Assembly (NCBI GenBank): GCA_023634235.1
Contig: JAMKCF010000004.1
Coordinates: forward strand, 20,616,027 to 20,680,026
Direction: 5' to 3'
DNA from: Pisaster brevispinus
Lineage: Eukaryota > Echinodermata > Asteroidea > Forcipulatida > Asteriidae
DNA: 64,000 nt
Position 1 is the stretch's first letter, and the number at the start of each line of letters is the position of its first letter. Both the position numbers and the translations under genes were made by a program. Under the pieces are notes generated by a model, which searched no databases, was not told where the DNA came from, and was given only the letters and a program-made list of their open reading frames with translations. Below, piece after piece: positions 24,060-36,394 of this stretch.

Positions 24060-27000
24060 TAGCATTCTAGTCTTGACTAGTGTTTATACTCAGGGCTAGC
24101 ATTCTAGACTTGACTAGTGTTTCTACTCAGGGCTAGCATTCTATTCTTGGCTAGTGTTTGTCTACCGGTCTAGAATTCTAGTCTTGACTAGTGTTTCTAC
24201 TCAGGGCTAGCATTCTAGACTTGACTAGTGTTTCTACTCAGGGCTAGCATTCTATTCTTGGCTAGTGTTTGTCTACCGGTCTAGCATTCTAGTCTTGACT
24301 AGTGTTTGTCTACCGGTCGAGCATTCTAGTCTTGACTAGTGTTTCTACTCAGGGCTAGCATTCTATTCTTGGCTAGTGTTTGTCTACCGGTCTAGAATTC
24401 TAGTCTTGACTAGTGTTTCTACTCAGGGCTAGCATTCTAGACTTGACTAGTGTTTCTACTCAGGGCTAGCATTCTATTCTTGGCTAGTGTTTGTCTACCG
24501 GTCTAGCATTCTAGTCTTGACTAGTGTTTGTCTACCGGTCGAGCATTCTAGTCTTGACTAGTGTTTCTACTCAGGGCTAGCATTCTATTCTTGGCTAGTG
24601 TTTGTCTACCGGTCTAGAATTCTAGTCTTGACTAGTGTTTCTACTCAGGGCTAGCATTCTAGACTTGACTAGTGTTTCTACTCAGGGCTAGCATTCTATT
24701 CTTGGCTAGTGTTTGTCTACCGGTCTAGCATTCTAGTCTTGACTAGTGTTTGTCTACCGGTCGAGCATTCTAGTCTTGACTAGTGTTTCTACTCAGGGCT
24801 AGCATTCTAGTCTTGACTAGTGTTTCTACTCAGGGCTAGCATTCTATTCTTGGCTAGTGTTTGTCTACCGGTCTAGAATTCTAGTCTTGACTAGTGTTTC
24901 TACTCAGGGCTAGCATTCTAGTCTTGACTAGTGTTTCTACTCAGGGCTAGCATTCTAGTATTGACTAGTGTTTGTCTACCGGTCTAGCATTCTAGCCTTG
25001 ACTAGTGTTTCTACTCAGGGCTAGCATTCTAGTCTTGACTAGTGTTTGTCTACCGGTCTAGCATTCTAGTCTTGACTAGTGATTCTACTCAGGGCTAGCA
25101 TTCTAGTCTTGACTAGTGTTTCTACTCAGGGCTAGCATTCTAGTCTTGACTAGTGTTTGTCTACCGGTCTAGCATTCTAGCCTTGACTAGTGTTTCTACT
25201 CAGGGCTAGCATTCTAGTCTTGACTAGTGTTTGTCTACCGGTCTAGCATTCTAGTCTTGACTAGTGTTTGTCTACCGGTCTAGCATTCTAGTCTTGACTA
25301 GTGTTTGTCTACTGGTCTAGCATTCTAGTCTTGACTAGTGTTTCTACTCAGGGCTAGCATTCTAGTCTTGACTAGTGTTTCTACTCAGGGCTAGCATTCT
25401 AGTCTTGACTAGTGTTTGTCTACCGGTCTAGCATTCTAGCCTTGACTAGTGTTTCTACTCAGGGCTAGCATTCTAGTCTTGACTAGTGATTCTACTCTAG
25501 GCTAGCAATCTAGTCTTGACTAGTGTTTCTACTCAGGGCTAGCATTCTAGTCTTGACTAGTGATTCTACTCAAGGCTAGCAATCTAGTCTTGACTAGTGT
25601 TTGTATGCAGGGCTAGCATTCTAGTCTTGACTAGTGTTTCTACTCAGGGCTAGCATTCTAGTCTTGACTAGTGTTTGTCTACCGGTCTAGCATTCTAGTC
25701 TTGACTAGTGTTTGTCTACCGGTCTAGCATTCTAGTCTTGACTAGTGTTTGTCTACTGGTCTAGCATTCTAGTCTTGACTAGTGTTTCTACTCAGGGCTA
25801 GCATTCTAGTCTTGACTAGTGTTTATACTCAGGGCTAGCATTCTAGACTTGACTAGTGTTTCTACTCAGGGCTAGCATTCTATTCTTGGCTAGTGTTTGT
25901 CTACCGGTCTAGAATTCTAGTCTTGACTAGTGTTTCTACTCAGGGCTAGCATTCTAGACTTGACTAGTGTTTCTACTCAGGGCTAGCATTCTATTCTTGG
26001 CTAGTGTTTGTCTACCGGTCTAGCATTCTAGTCTTGACTAGTGTTTGTCTACCGGTCGAGCATTCTAGTCTTGATTAGTGTTTCTACTCAGGGCTAGCAT
26101 TCTATTCTTGGCTAGTGTTTGTCTACCGGTCTAGAATTCTAGTCTTGACTAGTGTTTCTACTCAGGGCTAGCATTCTAGACTTGACTAGTGTTTCTACTC
26201 AGGGCTAGCATTCTATTCTTGGCTAGTGTTTGTCTACCGGTCTAGCATTCTAGTCTTGACTAGTGTTTGTCTACCGGTCGAGCATTCTAGTCTTGACTAG
26301 TGTTTCTACTCAGGGCTAGCATTCTATTCTTGGCTAGTGTTTGTCTACCGGTCTAGAATTCTAGTCTTGACTAGTGTTTCTACTCAGGGCTAGCATTCTA
26401 GACTTGACTAGTGTTTCTACTCAGGGCTAGCATTCTATTCTTGGCTAGTGTTTGTCTACCGGTCTAGCATTCTAGTCTTGACTAGTGTTTGTCTACCGGT
26501 CGAGCATTCTAGTCTTGACTAGTGTTTCTACTCAGGGCTAGCATTCTAGTCTTGACTAGTGTTTCTACTCAGGGCTAGCATTCTATTCTTGGCTAGTGTT
26601 TGTCTACCGGTCTAGAATTCTAGTCTTGACTAGTGTTTCTACTCAGGGCTAGCATTCTAGTCTTGACTAGTGTTTCTACTCAGGGCTAGCATTCTAGTCT
26701 TGACTAGTGTTTGTCTACCGGTCTAGCATTCTAGCCTTGACTAGTGTTTCTACTCAGGGCTAGCATTCTAGTCTTGACTAGTGTTTGTCTACGGGTCTAG
26801 CATTCTAGTCTTGACTAGTGTTTGTCTACCGGTCTAGCATTCTAGTCTTGACTAGTGTTTGTCTACCGGTCTAGCATTCTAGTCTTGACTAGTGATTCTA
26901 CTCAGGGCTAGCATTCTAGTCTTGACTAGTGTTTCTACTCAGGGCTAGCATTCTAGTCTTGACTAGTGTTTGTCTACCGGTCTAGCATTCTAGCCTTGAC

Positions 27001-29614
27001 TAGTGTTTCTACTCAGGGCTAGCATTCTAGTCTTGACTAGTGTTTGTCTACCGGTCTAGCATTCTAGTCTTGACTAGTGTTTGTCTACCGGTCTAGCATT
27101 CTAGTCTTGACTAGTGTTTGTCTACTGGTATAGCATTCTAGTCTTGACTAGTGTTTCTACTCAGGGCTAGCATTCTAGTCTTGACTAGTGTTTCTACTCA
27201 GGGCTAGCATTCTAGACTTGACTAGTGTTTCTACTCAGGGCTAGCATTCTATTCTTGGCTAGTGTTTGTCTACCGGTCTAGCATTCTAGTCTTGACTAGT
27301 GTTTGTCTACCGGTCGAGCATTCTAGTCTTGACTAGTGTTTCTACTCAGGGCTAGCATTCTATTCTTGGCTAGTGTTTGTCTACCGGTCTAGAATTCTAG
27401 TCTTGACTAGTGTTTCTACTCAGGGCTAGCATTCTAGACTTGACTAGTGTTTCTACTCAGGGCTAGCATTCTATTCTTGGCTAGTGTTTGTCTACCGGTC
27501 TAGCATTCTAGTCTTGACTAGTGTTTGTCTACCGGTCGAGCATTCTAGTCTTGACTAGTGTTTCTACTCAGGGCTAGCATTCTATTCTTGGCTAGTGTTT
27601 GTCTACCGGTCTAGAATTCTAGTCTTGACTAGTGTTTCTACTCAGGGCTAGCATTCTAGACTTGACTAGTGTTTCTACTCAGGGCTAGCATTCTATTCTT
27701 GGCTAGTGTTTGTCTACCGGTCTAGCATTCTAGTCTTGACTAGTGTTTGTCTACCGGTCGAGCATTCTAGTCTTGACTAGTGTTTCTACTCAGGGCTAGC
27801 ATTCTAGTCTTGACTAGTGTTTCTACTCAGGGCTAGCATTCTATTCTTGGCTAGTGTTTGTCTACCGGTCTAGAATTCTAGTCTTGACTAGTGTTTCTAC
27901 TCAGGGCTAGCATTCTAGTCTTGACTAGTGTTTCTACTCAGGGCTAGCATTCTAGTCTTGACTAGTGTTTGTCTACCGGTCTAGCATTCTAGCCTTGACT
28001 AGTGTTTCTACTCAGGGCTAGCATTCTAGTCTTGACTAGTGTTTGTCTACCGGTCTAGCATTCTAGTCTTGACTAGTGTTTGTCTACCGGTCTAGCATTC
28101 TAGTCTTGACTAGTGTTTGTCTACCGGTCTAGCATTCTAGTCTTGACTAGTGATTCTACTCAGGGCTAGCATTCTAGTCTTGACTAGTGTTTCTACTCAG
28201 GGCTAGCATTCTAGTCTTGACTAGTGTTTGTCTACCGGTCTAGCATTCTAGCCTTGACTAGTGTTTCTACTCAGGGCTAGCATTCTAGCCTTGACTAGTG
28301 TTTGTCTACCGGTCTAGCATTCTAGTCTTGACTAGTGTTTGTCTACCGGTCTAGCATTCTAGTCTTGACTAGTGTTTGTCTACTGGTCTAGCATTCTAGT
28401 CTTGACTAGTGTTTCTACTCAGGGCTAGCATTCTAGTCTTGACTAGTGTTTCTACTCAGGGCTAGCATTCTAGTCTTGACTAGTGATTCTACTCTAGGCT
28501 AGCAATCTAGTCTTGACTAGTGTTTCTACTCAGGGCTAGCATTCTAGTCTTGACTAGTGATTCTACTCAAGGCTAGCAATCTAGTCTTGACTAGTGTTTG
28601 TATGCAGGGCTAGCATTCTAGTCTTGACTAGTGTTTCTACTCAGGGCTAGCATTCTAGTCTTGACTAGTGTTTGTCTACCGGTCTAGCATTCTAGTCTTG
28701 ACTAGTGTTTGTCTACCGGTCTAGCATTCTAGTCTTGACTAGTGTTTGTCTACTGGTCTAGCATTCTAGTCTTGACTAGTGTTTCTACTCAGGGCTAGCA
28801 TTCTAGTCTTGACTAGTGTTTCTACTCAGGGCTAGCATTCTAGTCTTGACTAGTGTTTGTCTACCGGTCTAGCATTCTAGCCTTGACTAGTGTTTCTACT
28901 CAGGGCTAGCATTCTAGTCTTGACTAGTGATTCTACTCTAGGCTAGCAATCTAGTCTTGACTAGTGTTTCTACTCAGGGCTAGCATTCTAGTCTTGACTA
29001 GTGATTCTACTCAAGGCTAGCAATCTAGTCTTGACTAGTGTTTGTATGCAGGGCTAGCATTCTAGTCTTGACTAGTGTTTGTCTACCGGTCTAGCATTCT
29101 AGTCTTGACTAGTGTTTCTACTCAGGGCTAGCATTCTAGTCTTGACTAGTGTTTGTATGCAGGGCTAGCATTCTAGTCTTGACTAGTGTTTGTCTACCGG
29201 TCTAGCATTCTAGTCTTGACTAGTGTTTCTACTCAGGGCTAGCATTCAAGTCTTGACTAGTGTTTGTCTACCGGTCTAGCATTCTAGTCTTGACTAGTGT
29301 TTGTCTACCGGTCTAGCATTCTAGTCTTGACTAGTGTTTCTACTCAGGGCTAGCATTCTAGTCTTGACTAGTGTTTCTACTCAGGGCTAGCATTCTAGTC
29401 TTGACTAGTGTTTCTACTCAGGGCTAGCATTCTAGTCTTGACTAGTGTTTGTCTACTGGTCTAGCATTCTAGTCTTGACTAGTGTTTGTCTACCGGTCTA
29501 GCATTCTAGTCTTGACTAGTGTTTCTACTCAGGGCTAGCATTCTAGTATTGACTAGTGTTTGTATGCAGGGCTAGCATTCTAGTCTTGACTTGTGTTTGT
29601 ATGCCGGGCTAGTC
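24060..29614. repeat. 37-bp minisatellite array, about 150 units, with nested higher-order repeats
   Basis: The unit core CTAGCATTCTAGTCTTGACT is followed by AGTGTTT and one of two tails, CTACTCAGGG (type A) or GTCTACCGGT (type B); both give 37 bp. Minor variants (ACTTGACTAG, ATTCTTGGCTAG, CCTTGACTAG, TGATTCTACT, GTATGCAGGG, GGTCGAGC) are ordered, not random. The GGTCGAGC variant recurs every 222 bp (6 units) in triplets at 24318/24540/24762, 26057/26279/26501 and 27315/27537/27759. The first two triplets are 1739 bp (47 units) apart, the last two 1258 bp (34 units). Each unit holds the inverted repeat CTAGTC-TT-GACTAG. There are no spacers and no long open frame. It ends about 70 bp before the 3' splice site of the seven-TM gene. 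Confidence 0.95.
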
Positions 29615-29670
29615 AGTAGTTGACTTAATTGAACACTGTAAAAGAAACTAAAAATTAACATACAAATTTG

Positions 29671-29686
29671 TATTTTGTTATTTCAG
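29671..29686 (+). promoter_or_regulatory. 3' splice acceptor before the seven-TM coding exon
   Basis: TATTTTGTTATTTCAG is a good polypyrimidine tract and AG. It implies an upstream exon and places the 37-bp array inside an intron or just beyond an alternative promoter. The exon that follows has a short upstream frame beginning with the ATG at about 29698 and ending before 29745. Confidence 0.55.
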
Positions 29687-29781
29687 ATCATACCAATATG
29701 AGGATGATGCAATGCAAAGCTGATGAAAACGAGTCAATTTGAGAACATTTGAGTTTCTGCATTCTGCAAACTTCGGACACC

Positions 29782-31938
29782 ATGGCACATAGTAAATTTC
29801 ATATGATCATCTTCTTGACTTGCATAGTTTGTCTGCATGTTTGTGCAGCAGACAAAAACACAACCAATGCAGCTGTGGACCAGACTTTGAATGGAACAGA
29901 CACTACTACTGATGGTAACCTTCAACCCACTTCTAGCAGAAAAACTATAGAACCAGAACCATCTAGTGAACCAACTACTAAACCGGAGCCAGAACCAACA
30001 AGTGAGCCTACCACTGAAGTGGATACAGAACCAGAACCGACAAGCAAGTCTACACCTGAACCAGAACCAGAACCAGAACCAAGTAGTGAGCCAACACCTG
30101 AACCAGAACCAGAACCAAGTAGTGAGCCAACACCTGAACCAGAGCCAGAACCAAGTAGTGAGCCAACACCTGAATCAGAGCCAGAACCAAGTGGTGAGCC
30201 TACTGTAGAGCCAGAACCAGAGCCAGATACAGAGCTTCCACCATTTGCAGAGCCGGTTCCTGATTGGAAAAAAGCCTTACCTCTCTATGGCATCTTCTGG
30301 TACATTCATATTTACATCCTTGGCTCACTCTTTGCTTTGTTGGCATTGTATTCCTTGGTGAGTTTAATTCGTCTGAGGAAACGTCGACTGTTGAGCATGG
30401 GCTACTTTGTAGCCCTCAATTTGATGATGTTGGTCATGGGTTTGGATCGTGCAGTGTATCTCTTTGTAGATGCATATAACTTTAAGCAAATATTCCCCCT
30501 GCCAGTTGCATACATGCTTCTTGGTATGGGGTTTCCATGTCTTTCATCGGCTTTCAGCATCTTATTCCTGGCGTTACTCAATTCAACTAAAACACAACTT
30601 GTCTCACGGAAGGTACAGGGTCCTAAAGCCCTGGCCGCTATGATAGCATTTCATTTTACAGTCTCGATTTTGGTTGATGTGATCGTGGGACTTTTTACAA
30701 AAGCTCAAGTATTGTTACTCCTTTGCCAGGGAGTCTTCCTCATCTGGGGACTCTTCTTGTCTATCAGCTACCTTGTGATATTTCGCAGACTCCATATTTC
30801 TTCAGTGCGCCAGTTCCGTGAGTTGAGTCGACTCAGCATGACGAAGCGCACTTCATCACTTTATGGCATATCTCCATTTATGAAGAAACCGAGGAACAAT
30901 TGGAGCAGTGCAATCAAAGTGACTCTGCTCACATCATTCTTTGGAGTGACAATTGGGCTGCTGCAGCTGTATGGCATTATAGTGGTGTATGGCCCACTTG
31001 GTGAAAAAGTTCCTGAGCCTTGGTCCTGGGTTTGGTACCAGCTGGCATTCAGAATCTGTGAGTTTGCTATGTGTGCACTGATGAGTTTCGTAGCTACTCA
31101 GCCGTTTCGGTACACAGTCAGTGGAAAAGAAAAACCCATGTGTACGAATTTCACCAAATGCATGTGTTGCAACATAATCACTGGAAAGACGAGTCACGAT
31201 TTGAATGCACCTAGTGTGGATTCTTATAGACTTGTAAGTGGTGATTTTGATGCTTCTGCAACATTTCAGGCAAATGAGTACAAACCAACTGGCAAACAAG
31301 ATCAAGAAGGCAAGCCTGTTCAGACAGAATCACTTCCTCTGTCTTCAGGAAGCCCACAGCAATCCCCCACTGGCTTCTATTCAGGAGATGTGTCTTTTCC
31401 TCTCGATGACAACATGAGCACCTTCAAGCCTCAAACATTGCACTCCAATAACACAAATCAAACAATGGCAGACAACACAAGCAACAATTTAGCTCTGAAA
31501 ATGCCTAAGCAGTCAGTCAGTTTCAAGGAAACCAATAATGCAGAGCCAAACAAAAGGAGCGTACCTGCTTCTGCACCAGTAATAAGCACTCAGAATAGCA
31601 GTCCCTTCAAGGATAATGTTGCTCACACGTGTACGGTAAAAAATAACCTGGTTCCCGGTGAAAACATTTGCAAAAAGAACAAAAACAACCATCACTCCTG
31701 CCCTTCAACTCCACTACAAGAGGGGAGTCCAGGCTCCGTACCAAGAGTTTTCCCTGCGCGTTTGTCCTTGACTAGTCTGCAGTCAGTGGATGATAAAACC
31801 ACATCCTTTGCTCCAATAAGAAATGAGGAAGCAGACGATTCAGCAAAGAACATCACGGAGCAGATGAACAAAATCCAGACGGGTGAACAAACATTGAACA
31901 GACCTGAACAAGATGGGCAGTACACTTTATATGTATAG
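29782..31938 (+). CDS. Seven-TM protein with Glu-Pro repeats, PRRT3/PRRT4-like, 718 aa
   Basis: The start is the ATG at 29782 in a strong context (CACCATGG), followed by a signal peptide of about 22 residues ([16 protein letters not shown]). Residues 55-150 are Glu/Pro-rich with four tandem copies of a 12-residue unit like [12 protein letters not shown]. Seven hydrophobic helices follow at about 172-196, 204-229, 240-266, 283-305, 309-334, 377-403 and 415-440, then a 275-residue Ser/Asn-rich cytoplasmic tail. A proline-rich ectodomain before a seven-helix block resembles vertebrate PRRT3/PRRT4, which are poorly characterised; that match is from memory, not a search. No classic GPCR motifs (DRY, NPxxY) are seen. 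The coding region is one exon preceded by an acceptor at 29686. The Glu-Pro coding repeat is itself a 36-bp minisatellite. Confidence 0.85.
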   Translation: MAHSKFHMIIFLTCIVCLHVCAADKNTTNAAVDQTLNGTDTTTDGNLQPTSSRKTIEPEPSSEPTTKPEPEPTSEPTTEVDTEPEPTSKSTPEPEPEPEPSSEPTPEPEPEPSSEPTPEPEPEPSSEPTPESEPEPSGEPTVEPEPEPDTELPPFAEPVPDWKKALPLYGIFWYIHIYILGSLFALLALYSLVSLIRLRKRRLLSMGYFVALNLMMLVMGLDRAVYLFVDAYNFKQIFPLPVAYMLLGMGFPCLSSAFSILFLALLNSTKTQLVSRKVQGPKALAAMIAFHFTVSILVDVIVGLFTKAQVLLLLCQGVFLIWGLFLSISYLVIFRRLHISSVRQFRELSRLSMTKRTSSLYGISPFMKKPRNNWSSAIKVTLLTSFFGVTIGLLQLYGIIVVYGPLGEKVPEPWSWVWYQLAFRICEFAMCALMSFVATQPFRYTVSGKEKPMCTNFTKCMCCNIITGKTSHDLNAPSVDSYRLVSGDFDASATFQANEYKPTGKQDQEGKPVQTESLPLSSGSPQQSPTGFYSGDVSFPLDDNMSTFKPQTLHSNNTNQTMADNTSNNLALKMPKQSVSFKETNNAEPNKRSVPASAPVISTQNSSPFKDNVAHTCTVKNNLVPGENICKKNKNNHHSCPSTPLQEGSPGSVPRVFPARLSLTSLQSVDDKTTSFAPIRNEEADDSAKNITEQMNKIQTGEQTLNRPEQDGQYTLYV

Positions 31939-34062
31939 GCATTGTTTTAAAGTCAATTGATAACTAATCATTTATACTCTGGAAAATGTTTTTAAAAAAT
32001 ACAACTAAAATCAGTAATTGCTGTGTGTATGAACTGTCATATCTGTTGTTAACATCCATGCAAAACATGAACGCCGCAGTTACTTGTCGCATGAACACAC
32101 AAAGTGTTGACCTATCCGTATCCATGTACGTATCAGTAGATTTGCAAAACCTCTCTAGTGTTTGCAAGATTGTTACAAACGATTGCCAAAAAGTGTACTC
32201 AAACACACACGCACACGCCTGTAACCATAGTCATAGTCTTATTTTTAGAGTTTATTTATTCAGTTTGTTTTCTTAAATTGTATTATTTTTATGTATTTTG
32301 CCAAAAAATTTCTTCAAAAAAATGTGAATTGGCCAATGTCAGAGTATGTTCAAATCTTACTCTGCAGTTTTTGTTTTGCTGACGTACAAATGTACCGTAC
32401 ATGTAGAATGTGTCAATTCTCTACACATTGACATCCTAGCAGGATCACAGGGTCTTAAGCAGTTAAGCAGAAAATTCTGCTTAGTAAATTTCTTTACTTA
32501 GCAAGAATTGAGCGGGGTACTAGAGGTAACAATGTCAACTTTATGGAATGTTGGTTGGTAAACCTGTTTCTGCTAAGCAAGATTTTCCTGTGCTTAGCAA
32601 GATTTTTGTGCTTACAGGCTTTATGAAATTGGGCCCAGCTTCCATTGTAGATTGTTATTGACATTAATTTCTCTTCTAGATGGAAGAAATCTGCAGACAT
32701 GGATAGTTCCATGCAGTTTCTTTTCTTTACCCTCTATGTATTCATCTTTAGGTTTAAGATCTTCCCAGATCAGAGTTATTTTTTATAAGAGAATAACCTA
32801 CTAAGAAAATGAAAACTATGCTCAATTTAGTGATGTGGGATCTCACTGTATATCATCAGTTGGTCACATAAAAAGTCTTAAGGAAAGGGGGAAAGCTTGA
32901 CCAGTCTGGCAGCCTCTCAATTAATCGATGTTCAGTTTTGGATTTACTTAAAAATTTATCCTCTCACTACATAGTCAATTATTTGTCACATTGAAATCAA
33001 TCTCATGTAATATGAGCATTTGGAAGTAAAAATATACTTTGAAAGAACCTGTAACCATTTCATGCATAGTGTGTATATTCTATATCATTATATACCATGT
33101 ACTCTTTGTAAAATCATGTACATTAATTGTTATATTTCATACATTCAGACTAATTATGTTCCACTTCAATCGTGTGTATTTGATAAGATCTTATCGTTAT
33201 TATCTGGTATAATGTGTAAGTGAAACAGAATTGATGAAGAGGAGTCTAATGAAACAGAATACGTAGACATATCCAATGTGACATGTCTTTGGAAAATGTA
33301 CAACCAAGTTTCTGGTGATCAAGTTTAACGACACACATACTTTCTATTTTACTTGGTAGCTTCTTACTTTATAGATTGGAAATAGATGTAGATGTGACCC
33401 AGTTGAGTTGAAAAAATGAAAGTCGTCACATTTGATGCACATAAACCGCAGTGAGCTTGAGTTACCAGTACTGCATTTGTTGAGATTAGTAAAGTTGGTC
33501 GGTTGGGTTTCCAGGAAAAAGGCTTGCTGAAGGAAATACAATGTAAGGAATTATATAGTAGCATCAAGGAAATGCTTGATCGAAGGTGATTTAGGATTTT
33601 GTGTTATTATTGGTTTTTCAGAGTAGGCACATCTCTTAGTCTTATAAACTTGTTTTCCATTTGATTCTTTCATGTAAACCAATTTGAAGGGGTTTTATTT
33701 AACAACTAGCGTTCATCTCATCTCAAATGCAATGTACAAATTTACCTGTAGAACCCTTCTGTCAAAACATTTCACCAAATGTTATCTACACATGTGCATG
33801 CACACTTGTTCATCCAGGATTTTTACTTTGCCTCAAAGTTTTTAAGGATACTATTTCATGTTCCTACCGCCAGTTGAACATTTAAATCCTGTACATACTA
33901 CAGATATAAGTTTCAGTCTTTAGAATCATGAAGGCAATTTTGAACATGTTTTGTACATTAATGATTGCAATCTGGTGTTTTTGTGGTAAGCCACAAGTCT
34001 TTTAGTTTGTTTTGAGATACATCTTACCACTCATATGACATTTATTCTCTATAATAAATAAA
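31939..34062 (+). other. Probable 3' UTR of the seven-TM gene, ending at an AATAAATAAA signal
   Basis: The sequence after the stop at 31938 is AT-rich and has no gene. The best poly(A) signal is ATAATAAATAAAG at about 34051-34063. It includes a foldback element at 32447-32639 whose right end is a GGGCCCAATTTCAT-family terminus. The exact cleavage site is inferred. Confidence 0.4.
32447..32639. repeat. Foldback element, GGGCCCAATTTCATA...GCTTAAGCA family
   Basis: The right end GCTTTATGAAATTGGGCCCA pairs with a worn left end (CAGGGTCTTAAGCAGTTAAG). Inner copies of CTTAGCAAG and CTAAGCA occur in both orientations. Compare 37531-37728. Confidence 0.45.
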
Positions 34063-35527
34063 GTACTGTAAATATTTATATGGGCCCATTTTTGTAGACA
34101 TCACTGGCTGATAAAAGCATACAATGAAATATTATTTACATTCTGTTTTAATGCTCACCTATGTTGACAAATAATCCACTAATTGGGTGGAAACAGTATT
34201 AAACTGAAATAACAAAATCAACACAGATAAGAATCAGTTTACATACTAAGGTGCATTTATAAAGACGCCTTATGAGGCCTTAGTGTGCCTCGGTAAGTTA
34301 GTGAGTTACATACCAAGATGTATTTGTAAAGAGACCTTGGTGTAAGTACTAAGTGCCATGAGTGATTCAAAGCCCTTTTCATTGAAAAAAAAACCCGCCT
34401 ACACTCGTTCTAGTATAATATGTATTTAGCACTCCTGTTTCACAAAACAGGATCTCAAACTGGAAGTATGATGTTCCCTATCCATTACAAAACTTAACAA
34501 AACATCCTGAACTTTGTTTTTATTTGAATGTAGAATCGAAAATAGTGTGGTTTATTTTGGTATAGGTACATTAAGCTTGGTCTTGCTTCCTTCTTTCATG
34601 GTCTTGCTCGGTGTTGCGAAAGATGAAATCTTGTTTCACTTAGCGCAAAGTTAATTACCATGCAGATTGGTCTAATTGCATTCAGTAGGTTGTATACTCG
34701 TCTGTAGTTATTAGTTGTGTTGTTAAGTTGTTTTGCGTTGAATAGAGCAGTACCAGTGAAATGTTGAAGGTAATAAGAGTTAGCAGATCTGTACACCAGT
34801 GGTATTACATCACAATGAGTGAGATGCCAGATTGCAATTCTACCAGCCACCCTAGGAAGTTACTCTGCCTGGTATATTGATATGAAGAGTAACGTGAACT
34901 GTGATAGAACAATCACAAGAGATTCGCGGACAACCCATTGTTATATTCCTTAAAACGTGCATCCTAATTTTGTTATTTGTTTTAGTCTCAGAAAAAATTA
35001 TCTTTGGTTGAGATGTTAAAGGTTGTTTTCTTAAATCAAGAAATTTTTTATTCTCATAAAATAGGATAAATGAAGTGTACACAAAGTTGTTTTGATTTTT
35101 AAGTTTTACTAAAATGCTATGAAATTTGATACTTTTTACATTCCCCACCCCTTCAGTACTGATTGATTCAAATTATATTGGTGTGTGATGACAGCATGTT
35201 AGCTTTCAATAATGGTCCCTGTACAGTAGCAGACACAGTACTTCCGTAATTATTATGAAACATTGAACACTTTAATTCAGTAGGGCCTATTATATCAGAT
35301 TGCACTACTGGCTGACATGGCTAACTTGTAGATTAAAACTTCATTTGAGCCAGGAGAAAGTTTAAAAGTCAACAAACAAAATTCTGAAACAATGAAGTTT
35401 TTGAATTTACCAAGCACTATGATATGATGACCTTTGGGTTAAAGAAGTGTCCCGACCAAATTTATATTATATACATGTACATGTACTGGGTAACGACTTT
35501 TTAAAAACTGGTTAATGGTATATATCC

Positions 35528-35659
35528 AGGCCCATTTCTTCATTTTTGAAAGGGCACTTCTATGAGGACATTTCTAATTTCTATTGGAACACTCTAAGGG
35601 GCACCAATTGGGGCATAGAATGCAATTGCTTCCATTGGTTATGTGCTGTATCAGGCCTG
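35528..35659 (+). repeat. Dispersed repeat (GGGCAC...ATGAGGACAT), copy 1
   Basis: TTTTTGAAAGGGCACTTCTA, CTATGAGGACATT and TTTCTATTGGAACA recur, inverted, at 45552-45729. Both copies have TCAGGCCTG at one end. No coding content. Confidence 0.55.
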
Positions 35660-36394
35660 TATATCCCAGTAGACCTTGGCTACTAAAGTATGACGTTGGT
35701 CAAATGGTTATTTTGAACCATTGTCTCTAAATTGGTGACAACATGGTACAAAAGGGTATGTTTTTCAACTCAATGAAATAATCGATCTATTATCTTGGTT
35801 CTTCACAAGGTACTTGCCAGATTCTGGAAATCAGTTGTCCAAATTAGATGAAAGCTAACAAAAATGGTCCTCGAAATTGTTAATACCTTAACATGTTAAT
35901 GACCAATGAAACAGGTCATCCAAAGGGGTGCCTCAGAACTCCCAACGTATCACACCAAGGTTCTCTACCTCCTTATGACAGTTTTAAAGTAAGAAATGTA
36001 TACTCAAATATTAAAATAACAGGAAACGTTTGTTAATATTATGCAGCTTTACAATGCTTTTGCCTAAAGATTTTCTAATGGAAACGTACAAAATCTATTT
36101 GTCACATTTTTGTATATGATATTTTAAAGTATACACTAACTGATATTTTTAAATACACTAGCTAAACTGCGTTTGAAACATGCTGCGGGTAGTCAGGCAA
36201 ATGAAAAATGTGATATTGTATATTTTCCATATTTTGACATTCTTAACAGTAACATTCCCCTATGTTTAAACATGCTTCGAGGCCTTGGGAAGTTAAATGC
36301 CTTATTAACAAGCCATTTTATCATCTTTTGGGGGTTACAGGTTTTGTTTTGGAAGCTTTCAACAGTTTTCATTTATACAGTACTCTAACTATTT

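Noticed and set aside
24060..29614. CRISPR-like array (short repeats at regular spacing)
   Set aside because: Units are head-to-tail with no unique spacers, and the host is eukaryotic; it is a minisatellite.
29749..29781. Start of the seven-TM protein 11 codons upstream
   Set aside because: That codon is TTG; the ATG at 29782 has a near-ideal context and is followed directly by a signal peptide.
30934..31305. 123-codon minus-strand frame in the seven-TM gene
   Set aside because: Antisense shadow of helices 6-7 of the real protein.
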